From contig DKWR01000007.1 in the NCBI GenBank assembly GCA_002491825.1, positions 28,140 through 65,037 of the forward strand: 36,898 nucleotides of DNA, read 5' to 3'. Both the position numbers and the translations under genes were made by a program. The notes beneath the pieces are model-generated. The model made no database searches. It saw nothing but the letters and a program-made list of their open reading frames with translations, and had not been told where the DNA came from. This document shows positions 1 to 9,926 of the stretch, piece after piece. Each line of letters begins with the position of its first letter. The first letter of the stretch is position 1. Origin of the DNA: Ruminococcaceae bacterium UBA7147. Its GTDB lineage: Bacteria; Bacillota; Clostridia; Oscillospirales; Acutalibacteraceae.

Positions 1-16
1 CGTTTCCTCTATATCC

Positions 17-43
17 GTAGGGGACGGCATCCCTGACGTCCCG
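17..43. repeat. Short intergenic palindromic repeat (copy A)
   Basis: The arms GGGACG (21-26) and CGTCCC (37-42) are inverted, preceded by GTAG and followed by G. On the other strand it has the same plan as the palindromes at 22325-22352 and 32741-32766: a CGG start, a central CAG/CAAG and a CCCTAC-type end. I see no gene in 1-160. The rest of that stretch is unremarkable and may be the downstream region of a gene outside the window. Confidence 0.4.
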
Positions 44-160
44 AAACGTTGCCGATATATCAACATAAAATCAGGAAACAAACTTATCCAAACAACACGC
101 ACTATTATAAATTCGGAGCGCAGCGACCATTAACTCCACACTCCACACTCCAAACTATAA

Positions 161-640
161 TCACTGCCCTTTCACAATGTCAGCACACTGTCCGTTTGTA
201 AGGCGGATAAGGTCAACAGGCTTTAAATCAATCTGATAGCCGATTTTGCCTGCGCTGACGATAATCTGCGGAATATCCTGCGCCGTAATATGAAATGTCG
301 TTTTATACTGCTTTTTCATTCCTATAGGAGAACAACCTCCTCTTACGTAACCCGTTACCTTGGTAATATCCTTTACGTGAATCATCTCCACCGACTTTTC
401 ACCTACGCTCTTGGCGCACTTTTTCAAGTCAAGCTCATCTGCTACCGGTACTACAAAAACAAAGTAGTCCTTACTGCCCTTTGTGACAAGAGTTTTGAAA
501 ACATATTCGGGATTTTGCCCGAGGAGCTTTGCAACGCTCACTCCGTCAACGGCTTCCTTGCCGTGCGGATACTCGTGAGCAATGTATTCAATACCCTCTC
601 TGTCGAGTATTCTCATAACGTTTGTCTTGTATTCTGCCAT
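161..640 (-). CDS. ybaK: Cys-tRNA(Pro) deacylase, YbaK/EbsC family
   Basis: 159 aa, the usual length for the family. YbaK-type proteins hydrolyse Cys-tRNA(Pro), which prolyl-tRNA synthetase forms by mistake, so this is a cytoplasmic translation quality-control enzyme acting in trans. Visible marks are the VFKTLV segment, whose lysine (about residue 49) matches the catalytic lysine of the family, and the YVRGGCSPIGMKK motif (about residues 98-110). The start codon follows a weak AAAGG site (652-656). It is a monocistronic gene divergent from the ATPase operon. Related paralogues (ProX, the ProRS INS domain) edit Ala-tRNA(Pro); the GGCSPIG motif favours the YbaK/EbsC branch. Confidence 0.9.
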   Translation of the reverse strand: MAEYKTNVMRILDREGIEYIAHEYPHGKEAVDGVSVAKLLGQNPEYVFKTLVTKGSKDYFVFVVPVADELDLKKCAKSVGEKSVEMIHVKDITKVTGYVRGGCSPIGMKKQYKTTFHITAQDIPQIIVSAGKIGYQIDLKPVDLIRLTNGQCADIVKGQ

Positions 641-682
641 TATTATCGTCTGCCTTTTAAATTAAAATTTATTGGTAATATT

Positions 683-711
683 AGAATAACAAAATGTTTC
701 GTTCATTTCAA
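683..711 (-). promoter_or_regulatory. Sigma-A type promoter for ybaK
   Basis: Reading the minus strand, TTGAAA (706-711) and TATTCT (683-688) are separated by exactly 17 bases. This puts the start of transcription about 36 bases ahead of the ybaK start codon. The surrounding 641-951 region is AT-rich and holds only this promoter and the divergent ntp promoter. Confidence 0.5.
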
Positions 712-846
712 TAGTTTTGCTTATACTATTTTTGTCGAAAACAGAAATAAACAGTGACTTTTTACTTCAATATTTTAAATTGTTAGCTAAAAACCGACAA
801 AACATATAATTTGCCTAAAATACACACATTATATTCCAAATAATGA

Positions 847-875
847 TTGATTTTTTACGAAAAATATGTTATATT
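847..875 (+). promoter_or_regulatory. Promoter of the V-type ATPase operon
   Basis: TTGATT (847-852), 17 bases, then TATATT (870-875) preceded by TGT, an extended -10 (TGn). The predicted start is near 882, giving a leader of about 70 bases to ntpF. No clear hairpin or repeat was seen in the leader. Confidence 0.55.
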
Positions 876-951
876 GTAGTTTATAAATATTTTTATATAT
901 TTATTTTCATTAATAATAAAACTTCTTTTTGACACAGCAAGGAGATGAATT

Positions 952-1263
952 ATGGCTAAGGATATGTTGGACGCCGTTTTAAACGCTGAAAACGACTGCA
1001 AAGAACGTGAAGCCGATGCTAAAGCAAAGGCTGAACAGGCAGTTGTACAGGCTAAAAAGGACTGCGAAAAGCTGATTCAGAACGCTAAAGCCGAGGCTGA
1101 AACAAAAGCACAGGCTATGTTTGAAAAGGCAAAGGCAGACGGCAAAAAAGTGCTTGATGAAGCCAATGCATTATCGGAAATCAAATGCAAAAAAATTTCC
1201 GAAACCGCAGAAAAAAACCGTTCAGATGTAATCAAAAATGCAGTAAATTACCTTATTGACTGA
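952..1263 (+). CDS. ntpF: V-type ATPase subunit G/H-like peripheral stalk protein
   Basis: 103 aa and almost entirely charged and alanine-rich helix (repeated KAKAEQA / AKAEAE patterns), as expected for the G-type subunit that forms a heterodimeric coiled coil with subunit E in the peripheral stalk. It is first in an operon whose order (F-I-K-E-C-G-A-B-D) matches the Enterococcus hirae ntp operon, and this position is a main reason for the assignment. Strong ribosome site AAGGAG 7 bases ahead of ATG. Low-complexity coiled coils are weak evidence alone; the call rests on length, composition and synteny. Confidence 0.82.
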   Translation: MAKDMLDAVLNAENDCKEREADAKAKAEQAVVQAKKDCEKLIQNAKAEAETKAQAMFEKAKADGKKVLDEANALSEIKCKKISETAEKNRSDVIKNAVNYLID

Positions 1264-1296
1264 TTTAAGTCAATCACAAAGTGTGGTGATAGAAAA

Positions 1297-3752
<2,456 letters not shown>

Positions 3753-3782
3753 TAAAAATATGAACAGAAAGGTGGGGTCTGT

Positions 3783-4364
3783 ATGAACGGCGGCGACAAA
3801 ATTCTTGACCGCATAAAGTCAGACTGCGACGAAAACATAAAAGCAATAAACGCAAAAGCCGAAGAAACCTGTGCGCAGATTCTTAACGACGGCAAAGCGC
3901 AGGCTGAACAGGCAGCCCTCGAAATTGCTAAAAAAGCCGAAGTCAGGGTAAAGCAGATGAATGCGTCCTCAAAAAGCAGTGCAGAGCTTTCGGTAAGAAA
4001 CGCCTTGCTCAAAAGGCGCCGCAGGGAAATTGACATTACAATGTCAAAAATTCTTGAGTACCTTACAAGCCTTGACGATAAGCAATATTTTGAAATAATC
4101 TACAAGCTTGCTTCAAAGCTGGGCGGCAAATCAGGCGAAATTATGCTCAATTCAAAGGATATTTCACGTTTGCCCTCTGACTTTGAAAACAGGCTTTCAC
4201 AAATCGGTCTGAATGCAACGGTCAGCAAAACTACGGCTGATATTTCAGGCGGATTCATCTTAAAATGCGGTGATATTGAAGAAAATATGGACTTTGCCGC
4301 AATAATCAGCGAAAAAAGCGGCGAACTCGAAGACCTGATAAACCGTGAGCTTTTTGCACAGTAA
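3783..4364 (+). CDS. ntpE: V-type ATPase subunit E
   Basis: 193 aa. The N-terminal half is a long charged helix (about 1-95) and the C-terminal part is a small alpha/beta domain with the pattern ISGGFILKCGDIEENMDF, typical of subunit E, which binds the top of the A3B3 head. It pairs with the ntpF product as a peripheral stalk. The AAAGGTGG ribosome site stands ahead of ATG 3783. It sits between ntpK and ntpC, with 30- and 11-base gaps, as in E. hirae. Confidence 0.92.
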   Translation: MNGGDKILDRIKSDCDENIKAINAKAEETCAQILNDGKAQAEQAALEIAKKAEVRVKQMNASSKSSAELSVRNALLKRRRREIDITMSKILEYLTSLDDKQYFEIIYKLASKLGGKSGEIMLNSKDISRLPSDFENRLSQIGLNATVSKTTADISGGFILKCGDIEENMDFAAIISEKSGELEDLINRELFAQ

Positions 4365-4375
4365 GGAGGAATTCA

Positions 4376-5347
4376 ATGGCTTTATCATATGAATTTTCCA
4401 TAGGCTCCGTACGTGCAAAGGAAACCTCGCTTTTTACAAGCTCCGACATTGACAGACTGCTTGCCTGCAAGGATGAAAACGAGCTTGCAAGGCTTTTGTC
4501 CGACAAGGGCTACGGTGACGGCAAAACGGTTGAGGAAATTATCTACAGCCACACAAAGTCAATGTGGGATTACCTCAAAAGCGTTGCTCCCGACTTTGAA
4601 ATTTTCAATCCGTTTTTCTATCAGAATGACGTTCACAATCTCAAGGTCGTTTTAAAGGGCACAATGGCTAATCGTGATTACGGCGAGCTTATTTTAACTC
4701 CCCTTACAATCAGCGTTGAAACGCTCAAGGAGGCTGTTGAAAAGAGAAAGTTTTCACTTCTCCCCGACTGGCTTGCAAAAGCGGCTGACGAGGCTTACGA
4801 AACGCTTGCCCACACAGGAGACGCACGAATGAGCGACGCTTTGGTTGACAAAGCGCTTATGGAAAAGATGATTTCATCTGCCGAAAGCTTTAGTTCGCAG
4901 TTTCTTAAATCCTATTTTAAAACCTATGTTTTTTACAGTAACATAAAAATTGCTCTCCGCAGTGCACGCACAGGCACGAGTATGGATTATCTGCTCAAAG
5001 CCTTGTGCGATGTTGACGATTTCAGAAAAAGCTCGGTGATTTCAGCCGCCTTAAAGGGCATTGATTCACTCGTTGACGAGCTTTCAAAATACAGCGAATA
5101 CGGCTGCGGTGAAGCAATAAGCGAATACAAAAAATCTCCGTCTGCATTTGAAAGGTTTGTTGACAACAGGCTGATTAAAACTGCAAAGGAAAGCTGCAAG
5201 CGTGCAAGTGAGGGTGCAGAGCCGCTGCTCGGATATTACCTTGGCTGTGAGGCTGAAAAGAAGGTTATCCACATTATTGCAAGCGGTATAAGAACCAAAA
5301 CGAGTACGGATACAATCAGAGAAAGGCTGCGTGAAATTTATGGCTAA
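4376..5347 (+). CDS. ntpC: V-type ATPase subunit C (d-like)
   Basis: 323 aa, close to the family length. The subunit is a soluble funnel-shaped protein that couples the central stalk to the membrane ring. Seen in the sequence: the N-terminal YEFSIGSVRAKE start typical of NtpC, the FFYQNDVHNLKVVLKG motif (about residues 82-97), and the late CEAEKKVIHIIASGIRTK segment near the end. Strong AAGGAGG before ATG. Its end overlaps the ntpG start by 8 bases, implying coupled translation. Confidence 0.93.
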   Translation: MALSYEFSIGSVRAKETSLFTSSDIDRLLACKDENELARLLSDKGYGDGKTVEEIIYSHTKSMWDYLKSVAPDFEIFNPFFYQNDVHNLKVVLKGTMANRDYGELILTPLTISVETLKEAVEKRKFSLLPDWLAKAADEAYETLAHTGDARMSDALVDKALMEKMISSAESFSSQFLKSYFKTYVFYSNIKIALRSARTGTSMDYLLKALCDVDDFRKSSVISAALKGIDSLVDELSKYSEYGCGEAISEYKKSPSAFERFVDNRLIKTAKESCKRASEGAEPLLGYYLGCEAEKKVIHIIASGIRTKTSTDTIRERLREIYG

Positions 5348-5663
5348 AAACATTGCCGTAATCGGCGACAGCGAGAGCATAAAGGGCTTTTGCGCAATCG
5401 GAATAGACATCTATCCATGCGAAAGCGTCGAAGATTGTCCGCACCTTCTCCGCAATATTGCAGACAGCGACAATTACGCAATTATTTTTCTTACCGAGGA
5501 ACTGTTTGATTCGGTTGAAAAAGCGCGCAGCCGCTATGAAGAAAAGCTGACTCCCGCTATTATCCCCGTTCCCGGCGTAAAGGGCAATACGGGTACGGGC
5601 TTGAAACGTCTGTCATCATTTGTAGAACAGGCTGTCGGCTCTGATATTATCTTCAACGATTGA
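5340..5663 (+). CDS. ntpG: V-type ATPase subunit F
   Basis: About 107 aa. [21 protein letters not shown] is the characteristic start of subunit F (called NtpG in E. hirae), followed by the [10 protein letters not shown] segment. It is a small central-stalk protein bound to subunit D. I choose ATG 5340 because the family begins right at this motif; an in-frame GTG at 5331 would add three residues and lies nearer to a GAAAGG site, so it cannot be excluded. Overlaps ntpC by 8 bases. Confidence 0.93.
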   Translation: MAKNIAVIGDSESIKGFCAIGIDIYPCESVEDCPHLLRNIADSDNYAIIFLTEELFDSVEKARSRYEEKLTPAIIPVPGVKGNTGTGLKRLSSFVEQAVGSDIIFND

Positions 5664-5673
5664 GGTGTATAAT

Positions 5674-7440
5674 TTGAAAACAGGAATAATTACAAAGGTC
5701 GCAGGTCCTCTGGTAATTGCAGACGGAATGCGTGATGCAAATATGTTCGACGTTGTCAGGGTAAGCAGTCAGCGTCTTATCGGCGAAATAATCGAAATGC
5801 ACGGCGACAAAGCCTCCATTCAGGTTTATGAGGAAACTTCGGGACTCGGCCCCGGTGAAACCGTTGAATCAACAGGCGCACCGCTTTCGGTTGAGCTTGG
5901 ACCGGGACTTATCGGTTCAATCTACGACGGTATTCAGCGTCCTCTTAACGAAATTATGAAGGTCGCAGGAACAAACCTCAAAAGAGGCGTTGACGTTCCC
6001 TCGCTCGATCACAGCAAGAAGTGGCACTTTACCCCGAAAGTAAAGTCGGGTGACAAGGTTGTTGCAGGCGATGTGCTCGGCACTGTCAAGGAAACTCACG
6101 CTGTTCTGCACAAAATCCTCGTTCCGAACAAGGTTGAGGGCACTGTTGAAAAAATCAGCGAGGGCGACTTTACAATTGACGAGATTATTGCCGTAATCGA
6201 CAACGGCAAGGAAAAAACCGAAGTTAAAATGCTTACAAAATGGCCTGTTCGTGTGGGCAGACCGTACAAGAGAAAGCTCTCCCCCGATATTCTTCTCACA
6301 ACAGGTCAAAGACCGATTGACACACTCTTTCCGCTTGCAAAGGGCGGTGTAGCCGCAGTTCCGGGACCTTTCGGCTCGGGCAAAACGGTTGTTCAGCACC
6401 AGCTTGCAAAATGGGCGGCAGCCGACATCATTGTTTACATCGGCTGCGGTGAGCGTGGAAACGAAATGACCGACGTTCTTAACGAGTTCCCCGAGCTTAA
6501 GGACCCGAGGACAGGCAACTCGCTTATGGAGAGAACCGTTCTTATTGCAAATACCTCCGATATGCCCGTTGCGGCTCGTGAGGCTTCAATTTACACAGGA
6601 ATTACTATTGCGGAATACTTCCGTGATATGGGTTATACGGTTGCTCTTATGGCTGACTCCACCTCACGCTGGGCAGAGGCTCTTCGTGAAATGTCAGGTC
6701 GTCTTGAAGAAATGCCCGGTGAAGAGGGTTATCCCGCATACCTTGGCAGCCGTCTTGCACAGTTCTATGAAAGAGCAGGACGAGTTATCGTAAACGGCAG
6801 TGAGGATACCGAGGGTGCGCTGTCCGTTATCGGCGCAGTATCACCTCCGGGCGGCGATATTTCCGAGCCTGTTTCGCAGGCTACTCTGCGAATTGTAAAG
6901 GTATTCTGGGGACTTGATGCAAACCTTGCGTATAAACGTCACTTCCCTGCAATTAACTGGCTGACAAGCTATTCGCTCTACACAGACCAGCTTGCCGAGT
7001 GGTATAAGGAAAATGCCGCTCCCGACTTTATGGAGTTACGTGGCAGACTTATGGCTCTGCTTCAGGACGAATCGGAGTTACAGGAAATCGTAAACCTCGT
7101 TGGTATGGACGCACTTTCCTCTCCCGACAGACTTAAGCTTGAATCTGCACGTTCAATACGTGAGGACTACCTCCATCAGAACGCTTTTGACCCGACTGAC
7201 ACCTACACCTCGCTGAAAAAGCAGGTGCTTATGATGCGTGCGATTTTAAGCTACTACGACAAGGCTCTTGACGGACTTAACAAGGGTGCTGACATTGAAA
7301 TGCTCGTAAATCTTCCCGTTCGTGAAAGAATCGGACGTTTTAAGTACGAGCCTGAAGATAAGATTAACGACGAGTTTGAGCAGATTGAGGCACAGCTCGA
7401 AAGTGAAATTGCAGATGTACTGAAAAGGAGTGATGACTGA
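5674..7440 (+). CDS. ntpA: V-type ATPase catalytic subunit A
   Basis: About 588 aa. The catalytic ATPase subunit carries the P-loop GPFGSGKTV (bases near 6363-6390), the GERGNEM segment and the [13 protein letters not shown] motif. It also has the long nonhomologous insert that separates A from B subunits (about residues 110-190). The likely start is TTG 5674, with GAGGTG (5662-5667) six bases upstream; a GTG at 5665 is in frame but lies inside that ribosome site. The TGA stop overlaps the ntpB ATG (7440) by one base. Confidence 0.97.
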   Translation: MKTGIITKVAGPLVIADGMRDANMFDVVRVSSQRLIGEIIEMHGDKASIQVYEETSGLGPGETVESTGAPLSVELGPGLIGSIYDGIQRPLNEIMKVAGTNLKRGVDVPSLDHSKKWHFTPKVKSGDKVVAGDVLGTVKETHAVLHKILVPNKVEGTVEKISEGDFTIDEIIAVIDNGKEKTEVKMLTKWPVRVGRPYKRKLSPDILLTTGQRPIDTLFPLAKGGVAAVPGPFGSGKTVVQHQLAKWAAADIIVYIGCGERGNEMTDVLNEFPELKDPRTGNSLMERTVLIANTSDMPVAAREASIYTGITIAEYFRDMGYTVALMADSTSRWAEALREMSGRLEEMPGEEGYPAYLGSRLAQFYERAGRVIVNGSEDTEGALSVIGAVSPPGGDISEPVSQATLRIVKVFWGLDANLAYKRHFPAINWLTSYSLYTDQLAEWYKENAAPDFMELRGRLMALLQDESELQEIVNLVGMDALSSPDRLKLESARSIREDYLHQNAFDPTDTYTSLKKQVLMMRAILSYYDKALDGLNKGADIEMLVNLPVRERIGRFKYEPEDKINDEFEQIEAQLESEIADVLKRSDD

Positions 7441-8813
7441 TGCCGAAGGAATACCGTACAATAAGAGAGGTCGCAGGCCCTCTTATGATGATTAGTGACG
7501 TTGAGGACGTAAAGTATGACGAACTCGGCGAAATCGAGCTTCCAAACGGCGAAACTCGCCGCTGTAAGGTGCTTGAAGTAAACGGCAACAACGCTCTTGT
7601 TCAGCTTTTTGAGTCTGCGGCAGGCATCAACCTTGCAGGTTCAAAGGTGCGTTTTCTCGGCAGGTCAATGGAGCTTCCCGTTTCACCCGATATGCTTTCA
7701 CGAGTATTTGACGGTCTGGGAAATCCGATTGACGGAGGCCCTGCGCTGATTCCCGAAAAACGACTTGACATTAACGGCACGCCGATGAACCCTGCGGCAA
7801 GAAACTATCCGCAGGAGTTTATTCAGACAGGTATCTCCGCAATTGACGGACTTAACACGCTTGTAAGAGGTCAGAAGCTTCCTATCTTCTCGGCTTCGGG
7901 TCTTCCCCACTCACAGCTTGCCGCACAGATTGCAAGACAGGCGGCTGTAAGGGGCAAGAACGAGCAGTTCGCCGTTGTATTTGCCGCAATCGGTATCACC
8001 TTTGAGGAGTCGAACTACTTTGTTGAGTCCTTTAAGGAAACGGGCGCCATTGACAGAACAGTTATGTTTGTAAACCTTGCAAACGACCCTGCAATCGAGC
8101 GTATCGCAACTCCGAGAATGGCGCTTACAGCCGCTGAATATCTCGCATTTGACCTTGGAATGCACGTGCTCGTTATTATGACCGACATTACAAACTACGC
8201 CGACGCTCTGCGTGAGGTTTCCGCCGCAAGAAAGGAAGTTCCCGGCAGACGTGGCTATCCCGGATATATGTACACAGATCTTGCAACGCTTTATGAGCGT
8301 GCAGGACGTCTGAAAGGAAAGGACGGCTCAATCACACTTATTCCTATCCTTACAATGCCCGAGGACGACAAAACTCACCCGATTCCCGACCTTACGGGCT
8401 ACATCACAGAGGGTCAGATTATCCTCTCCCGTGAGCTTTACCGCAAGGGCGTAACTCCCCCGATTGACGTTCTCCCCTCGCTTTCACGTCTTAAGGACAA
8501 GGGTATCGGTCCCGATCGTACAAGAAAAGACCATGCGGCTACTATGAACCAGCTCTTTGCCGCCTACGCAAGAGGTAAGGACGCAAGAGAGCTTATGGTA
8601 ATTCTCGGTGAAGCGGCTCTTACCGATATGGATAAAAAGTACGCTGAATTTGCCGAGGCATTTGAAAGAGAATACGTTTCGCAGGGCTATGATAACAACC
8701 GTTCAATTGAGGAAACACTCGACATCGGCTGGAAGCTGTTGCAGATTCTTCCGAGAAGTGAGCTGAAACGTATTAAGGACGATATGCTCGACGAGTTCTA
8801 CGGCAAACAATAA
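7440..8813 (+). CDS. ntpB: V-type ATPase regulatory subunit B
   Basis: 457 aa. The non-catalytic head subunit alternates with A in the hexamer. The P-loop position is degenerate ([18 protein letters not shown]), which is the hallmark of B. Other family segments are the [11 protein letters not shown] region, [44 protein letters not shown] (seen in pieces at 8178-8310) and [17 protein letters not shown] ahead of ATG 7440. Translationally coupled to ntpA. Confidence 0.97.
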   Translation: MPKEYRTIREVAGPLMMISDVEDVKYDELGEIELPNGETRRCKVLEVNGNNALVQLFESAAGINLAGSKVRFLGRSMELPVSPDMLSRVFDGLGNPIDGGPALIPEKRLDINGTPMNPAARNYPQEFIQTGISAIDGLNTLVRGQKLPIFSASGLPHSQLAAQIARQAAVRGKNEQFAVVFAAIGITFEESNYFVESFKETGAIDRTVMFVNLANDPAIERIATPRMALTAAEYLAFDLGMHVLVIMTDITNYADALREVSAARKEVPGRRGYPGYMYTDLATLYERAGRLKGKDGSITLIPILTMPEDDKTHPIPDLTGYITEGQIILSRELYRKGVTPPIDVLPSLSRLKDKGIGPDRTRKDHAATMNQLFAAYARGKDARELMVILGEAALTDMDKKYAEFAEAFEREYVSQGYDNNRSIEETLDIGWKLLQILPRSELKRIKDDMLDEFYGKQ

Positions 8814-8834
8814 CTGCATTGAGGGTGCTGATTT

Positions 8835-9491
8835 ATGGCAATAATGAATGTTAATCCCACTCGAATGCAGTTGACAAAGCTGAAAAAACAGCTTACAACC
8901 GCCGTTCGTGGGCATAAAATGTTAAAGGATAAGCGTGACGAGCTTATGCGCCAGTTTCTTGACCTTGTAAGGGAGAACCGTGAACTGCGTGAAAAGATTG
9001 AAAAGGAGCTTTCAGAGTGTAACTCTCACTTTGTAAACGCAAGCGCAGTTATGTCAAAGCAGGCGCTTGACGCCTCGCTGATGTCACCGAAACAGCAGGT
9101 GACGATTGATGTTGAATCACACAACATTATGAGCGTAGAAACGCCTGTTTTTACGGCAGGGACAAGAACAAACGACAAGGGCGATATTTTCCCCTATGGT
9201 TTTGCGTTTACGTCCTTTGAGCTTGACGATGCAGTAATGTCGCTTGAAAAGCTCCTGCCCGACCTGATAAAGCTTGCGCAGATTGAAAAGAGCTGTGAAA
9301 TGATGTCGGCAGAAATTGAAAAAACACGCAGACGTGTAAACTCGCTTGAACACGTAATGATTCCACGCTATCAGGAAACAATTAAATATATTTCAATGAA
9401 GCTTGAGGAAAATGACCGCAGCAGCCGAACAAGGCTGATGAAGGTCAAGGATATGCTGCTTGATAAGGCGCATAATTACTCCGCACATTGA
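8835..9491 (+). CDS. ntpD: V-type ATPase central stalk subunit D
   Basis: 218 aa. Two long helices at the ends flank a short middle region, as in the rotor shaft subunit D. The N-terminal NPTRMQLTKLKKQLTTAVRGHKMLKDKRDELMR run (bases 8850-8950) and the C-terminal RRRVNSLEHVMIPRYQETIKYI region (bases 9331-9393) are diagnostic. Last gene of the operon, 21 bases after ntpB and followed by a strong terminator, so the separate ntpH/ntpJ genes of E. hirae are absent here. Confidence 0.95.
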   Translation: MAIMNVNPTRMQLTKLKKQLTTAVRGHKMLKDKRDELMRQFLDLVRENRELREKIEKELSECNSHFVNASAVMSKQALDASLMSPKQQVTIDVESHNIMSVETPVFTAGTRTNDKGDIFPYGFAFTSFELDDAVMSLEKLLPDLIKLAQIEKSCEMMSAEIEKTRRRVNSLEHVMIPRYQETIKYISMKLEENDRSSRTRLMKVKDMLLDKAHNYSAH

Positions 9492-9499
9492 TTTTAAAT

Positions 9500-9537
9500 A
9501 AGGGAAATATGCAAATCAACTGCATATTTCCCTTTTG
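9500..9537 (+). terminator. Terminator of the ATPase operon
   Basis: A perfect 14-bp stem, AAGGGAAATATGCA (9500-9513) with its complement at 9521-9534, 7-base loop, followed by a T-rich tail. It begins 9 bases after the ntpD stop codon. Confidence 0.9.
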
Positions 9538-9551
9538 TTTTGCTAAACTAA

Positions 9552-9581
9552 TTGAAATGTAAATAGTGGTTGTGGTATAAT
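9552..9581 (+). promoter_or_regulatory. Promoter of the small toxin-like gene
   Basis: TTGAAA (9552-9557), 18 bases, TATAAT (9576-9581) with an extended TGG just before the -10. The predicted start is at about 9588, exactly at the 5' base of a hairpin (9588-9611). Confidence 0.75.
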
Positions 9582-9587
9582 TATTGA

Positions 9588-9623
9588 GTTGTCACATCCC
9601 ATTTTGACAACAGATGGGAGGTG
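9588..9623 (+). promoter_or_regulatory. 5' hairpin and possible pseudoknot over the ribosome site
   Basis: GTTGTCA (9588-9594) pairs perfectly with TGACAAC (9605-9611). The loop contains TCCCAT (9597-9602), which is complementary to ATGGGA (9614-9619), part of the GGGAGGTG ribosome site. The two pairings can coexist as an H-type pseudoknot that would hide the ribosome site. By analogy with fst mRNA, this may protect the 5' end and delay translation. Confidence 0.6.
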
Positions 9624-9628
9624 TTGGC

Positions 9629-9718
9629 TTGTATATATTAACTTCGTTCTTTGTGTCTGTCGCAGCAAATTTAGTTTGCCACTATCTTTGCAAATGGCTT
9701 GACAAACACCGTAAGTGA
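9629..9718 (+). CDS. 29-residue hydrophobic peptide, candidate type I toxin (Fst/Ldr-like topology)
   Basis: TTG start at 9629, 5 bases after GGGAGGTG, and TGA at 9716-9718. The product is MYILTSFFVSVAANLVCHYL followed by CKWLDKHRK. One membrane-spanning segment (about residues 2-20) is followed by a short charged tail, the architecture of Fst, TxpA and Ldr membrane toxins. It has its own strong promoter, a structured leader, a shared convergent terminator and an antisense RNA promoter facing it. The other frame starts at 9621 and 9624 end almost at once. I do not recognise the peptide as a named family member. It could instead be a small membrane regulator rather than a toxin. Confidence 0.72.
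   Translation: MYILTSFFVSVAANLVCHYLCKWLDKHRK
9637..9651 (+). repeat. Direct repeat DR1 (inside the toxin-like ORF)
   Basis: ATTAACTTCGTTCTT is identical to 9786-9800 (DR2), and in both places GCTTG lies just upstream (9627-9631 and 9780-9784). DR1 covers codons 4-8 of the peptide. DR2 lies at the 5' end of the antisense transcript, so the antisense RNA could pair in trans with the start region of the mRNA. Confidence 0.85.
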
Positions 9719-9736
9719 CAACAAGCCTAAAAACAA

Positions 9737-9770
9737 GACCCCCTCACAGAAGGCACTCTGTGAGGGGGTC
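9737..9770. terminator. Bidirectional terminator shared by toxin mRNA and antisense RNA
   Basis: Perfect 14-bp stem GACCCCCTCACAGA (9737-9750) and its complement (9757-9770), loop AGGCAC. The minus direction has a good T tract (complement of 9729-9735); the plus direction tail GCTTTGTT is weaker. It also stops any read-through from clpC. Confidence 0.88.
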
Positions 9771-9785
9771 GCTTTGTTAGCTTGA

Positions 9786-9800
9786 ATTAACTTCGTTCTT
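9786..9800 (+). repeat. Direct repeat DR2 (antisense RNA 5' region)
   Basis: Exact 15-base copy of DR1 (9637-9651), located between the shared terminator and the antisense promoter. It is the sequence through which the antisense RNA can recognise the mRNA start region. Confidence 0.85.
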
Positions 9801-9810
9801 GCCTAGACAT

Positions 9811-9839
9811 ATTATATCATATGCTTTCGGCTATTTCAA
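9811..9839 (-). promoter_or_regulatory. Antisense RNA promoter P1
   Basis: On the minus strand TTGAAA (9834-9839), exactly 17 bases, TATAAT (9811-9816). Near-consensus strength, stronger than most promoters in this window, as expected for an antitoxin RNA made in excess. Confidence 0.8.
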
Positions 9840-9885
9840 GTATATGCAGAAATTTATTTTTTATACTGCATTATTGCCTGAAAAT

Positions 9886-9914
9886 ATAATATCATATTCA
9901 TTTGATTATTTCAA
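9886..9914 (-). promoter_or_regulatory. Second antisense-direction promoter P2 (duplicated copy)
   Basis: On the minus strand TTGAAA (9909-9914), 17 bases, TATTAT (9886-9891). It resembles P1 well beyond the hexamers: both have TACTTGAAATA, an AT-rich spacer ending in ATGA, and GGCAA beginning seven bases after the -10. It begins 12 bases past the clpC stop. P2 RNA would include an ATGCAG/CTGCAT hairpin (9845-9870) and run into the P1 region. Confidence 0.55.
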
Positions 9915-9926
9915 GTACCAAGCAGT

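Larger units (their letters stand above)
9729..9804 (-). ncRNA. Antisense RNA, candidate antitoxin (RNA II-like)
   Basis: Predicted from the minus-strand promoter 9811-9839. The RNA would begin near 9804 with AGGCAAGAACGAAG and contain the complement of DR1/DR2. It would end at the 14-bp terminator hairpin, whose minus-strand tail TTGTTTTTAGG is T-rich. Length about 75 nt, similar to the short RNA II of par(pAD1). It converges on the toxin-like mRNA and overlaps its 3' end. Confidence 0.68.

Noticed and set aside
290..757. Long open frame on the plus strand across ybaK
   Set aside because: It is the shadow of ybaK, with no ribosome site and poor amino-acid composition.
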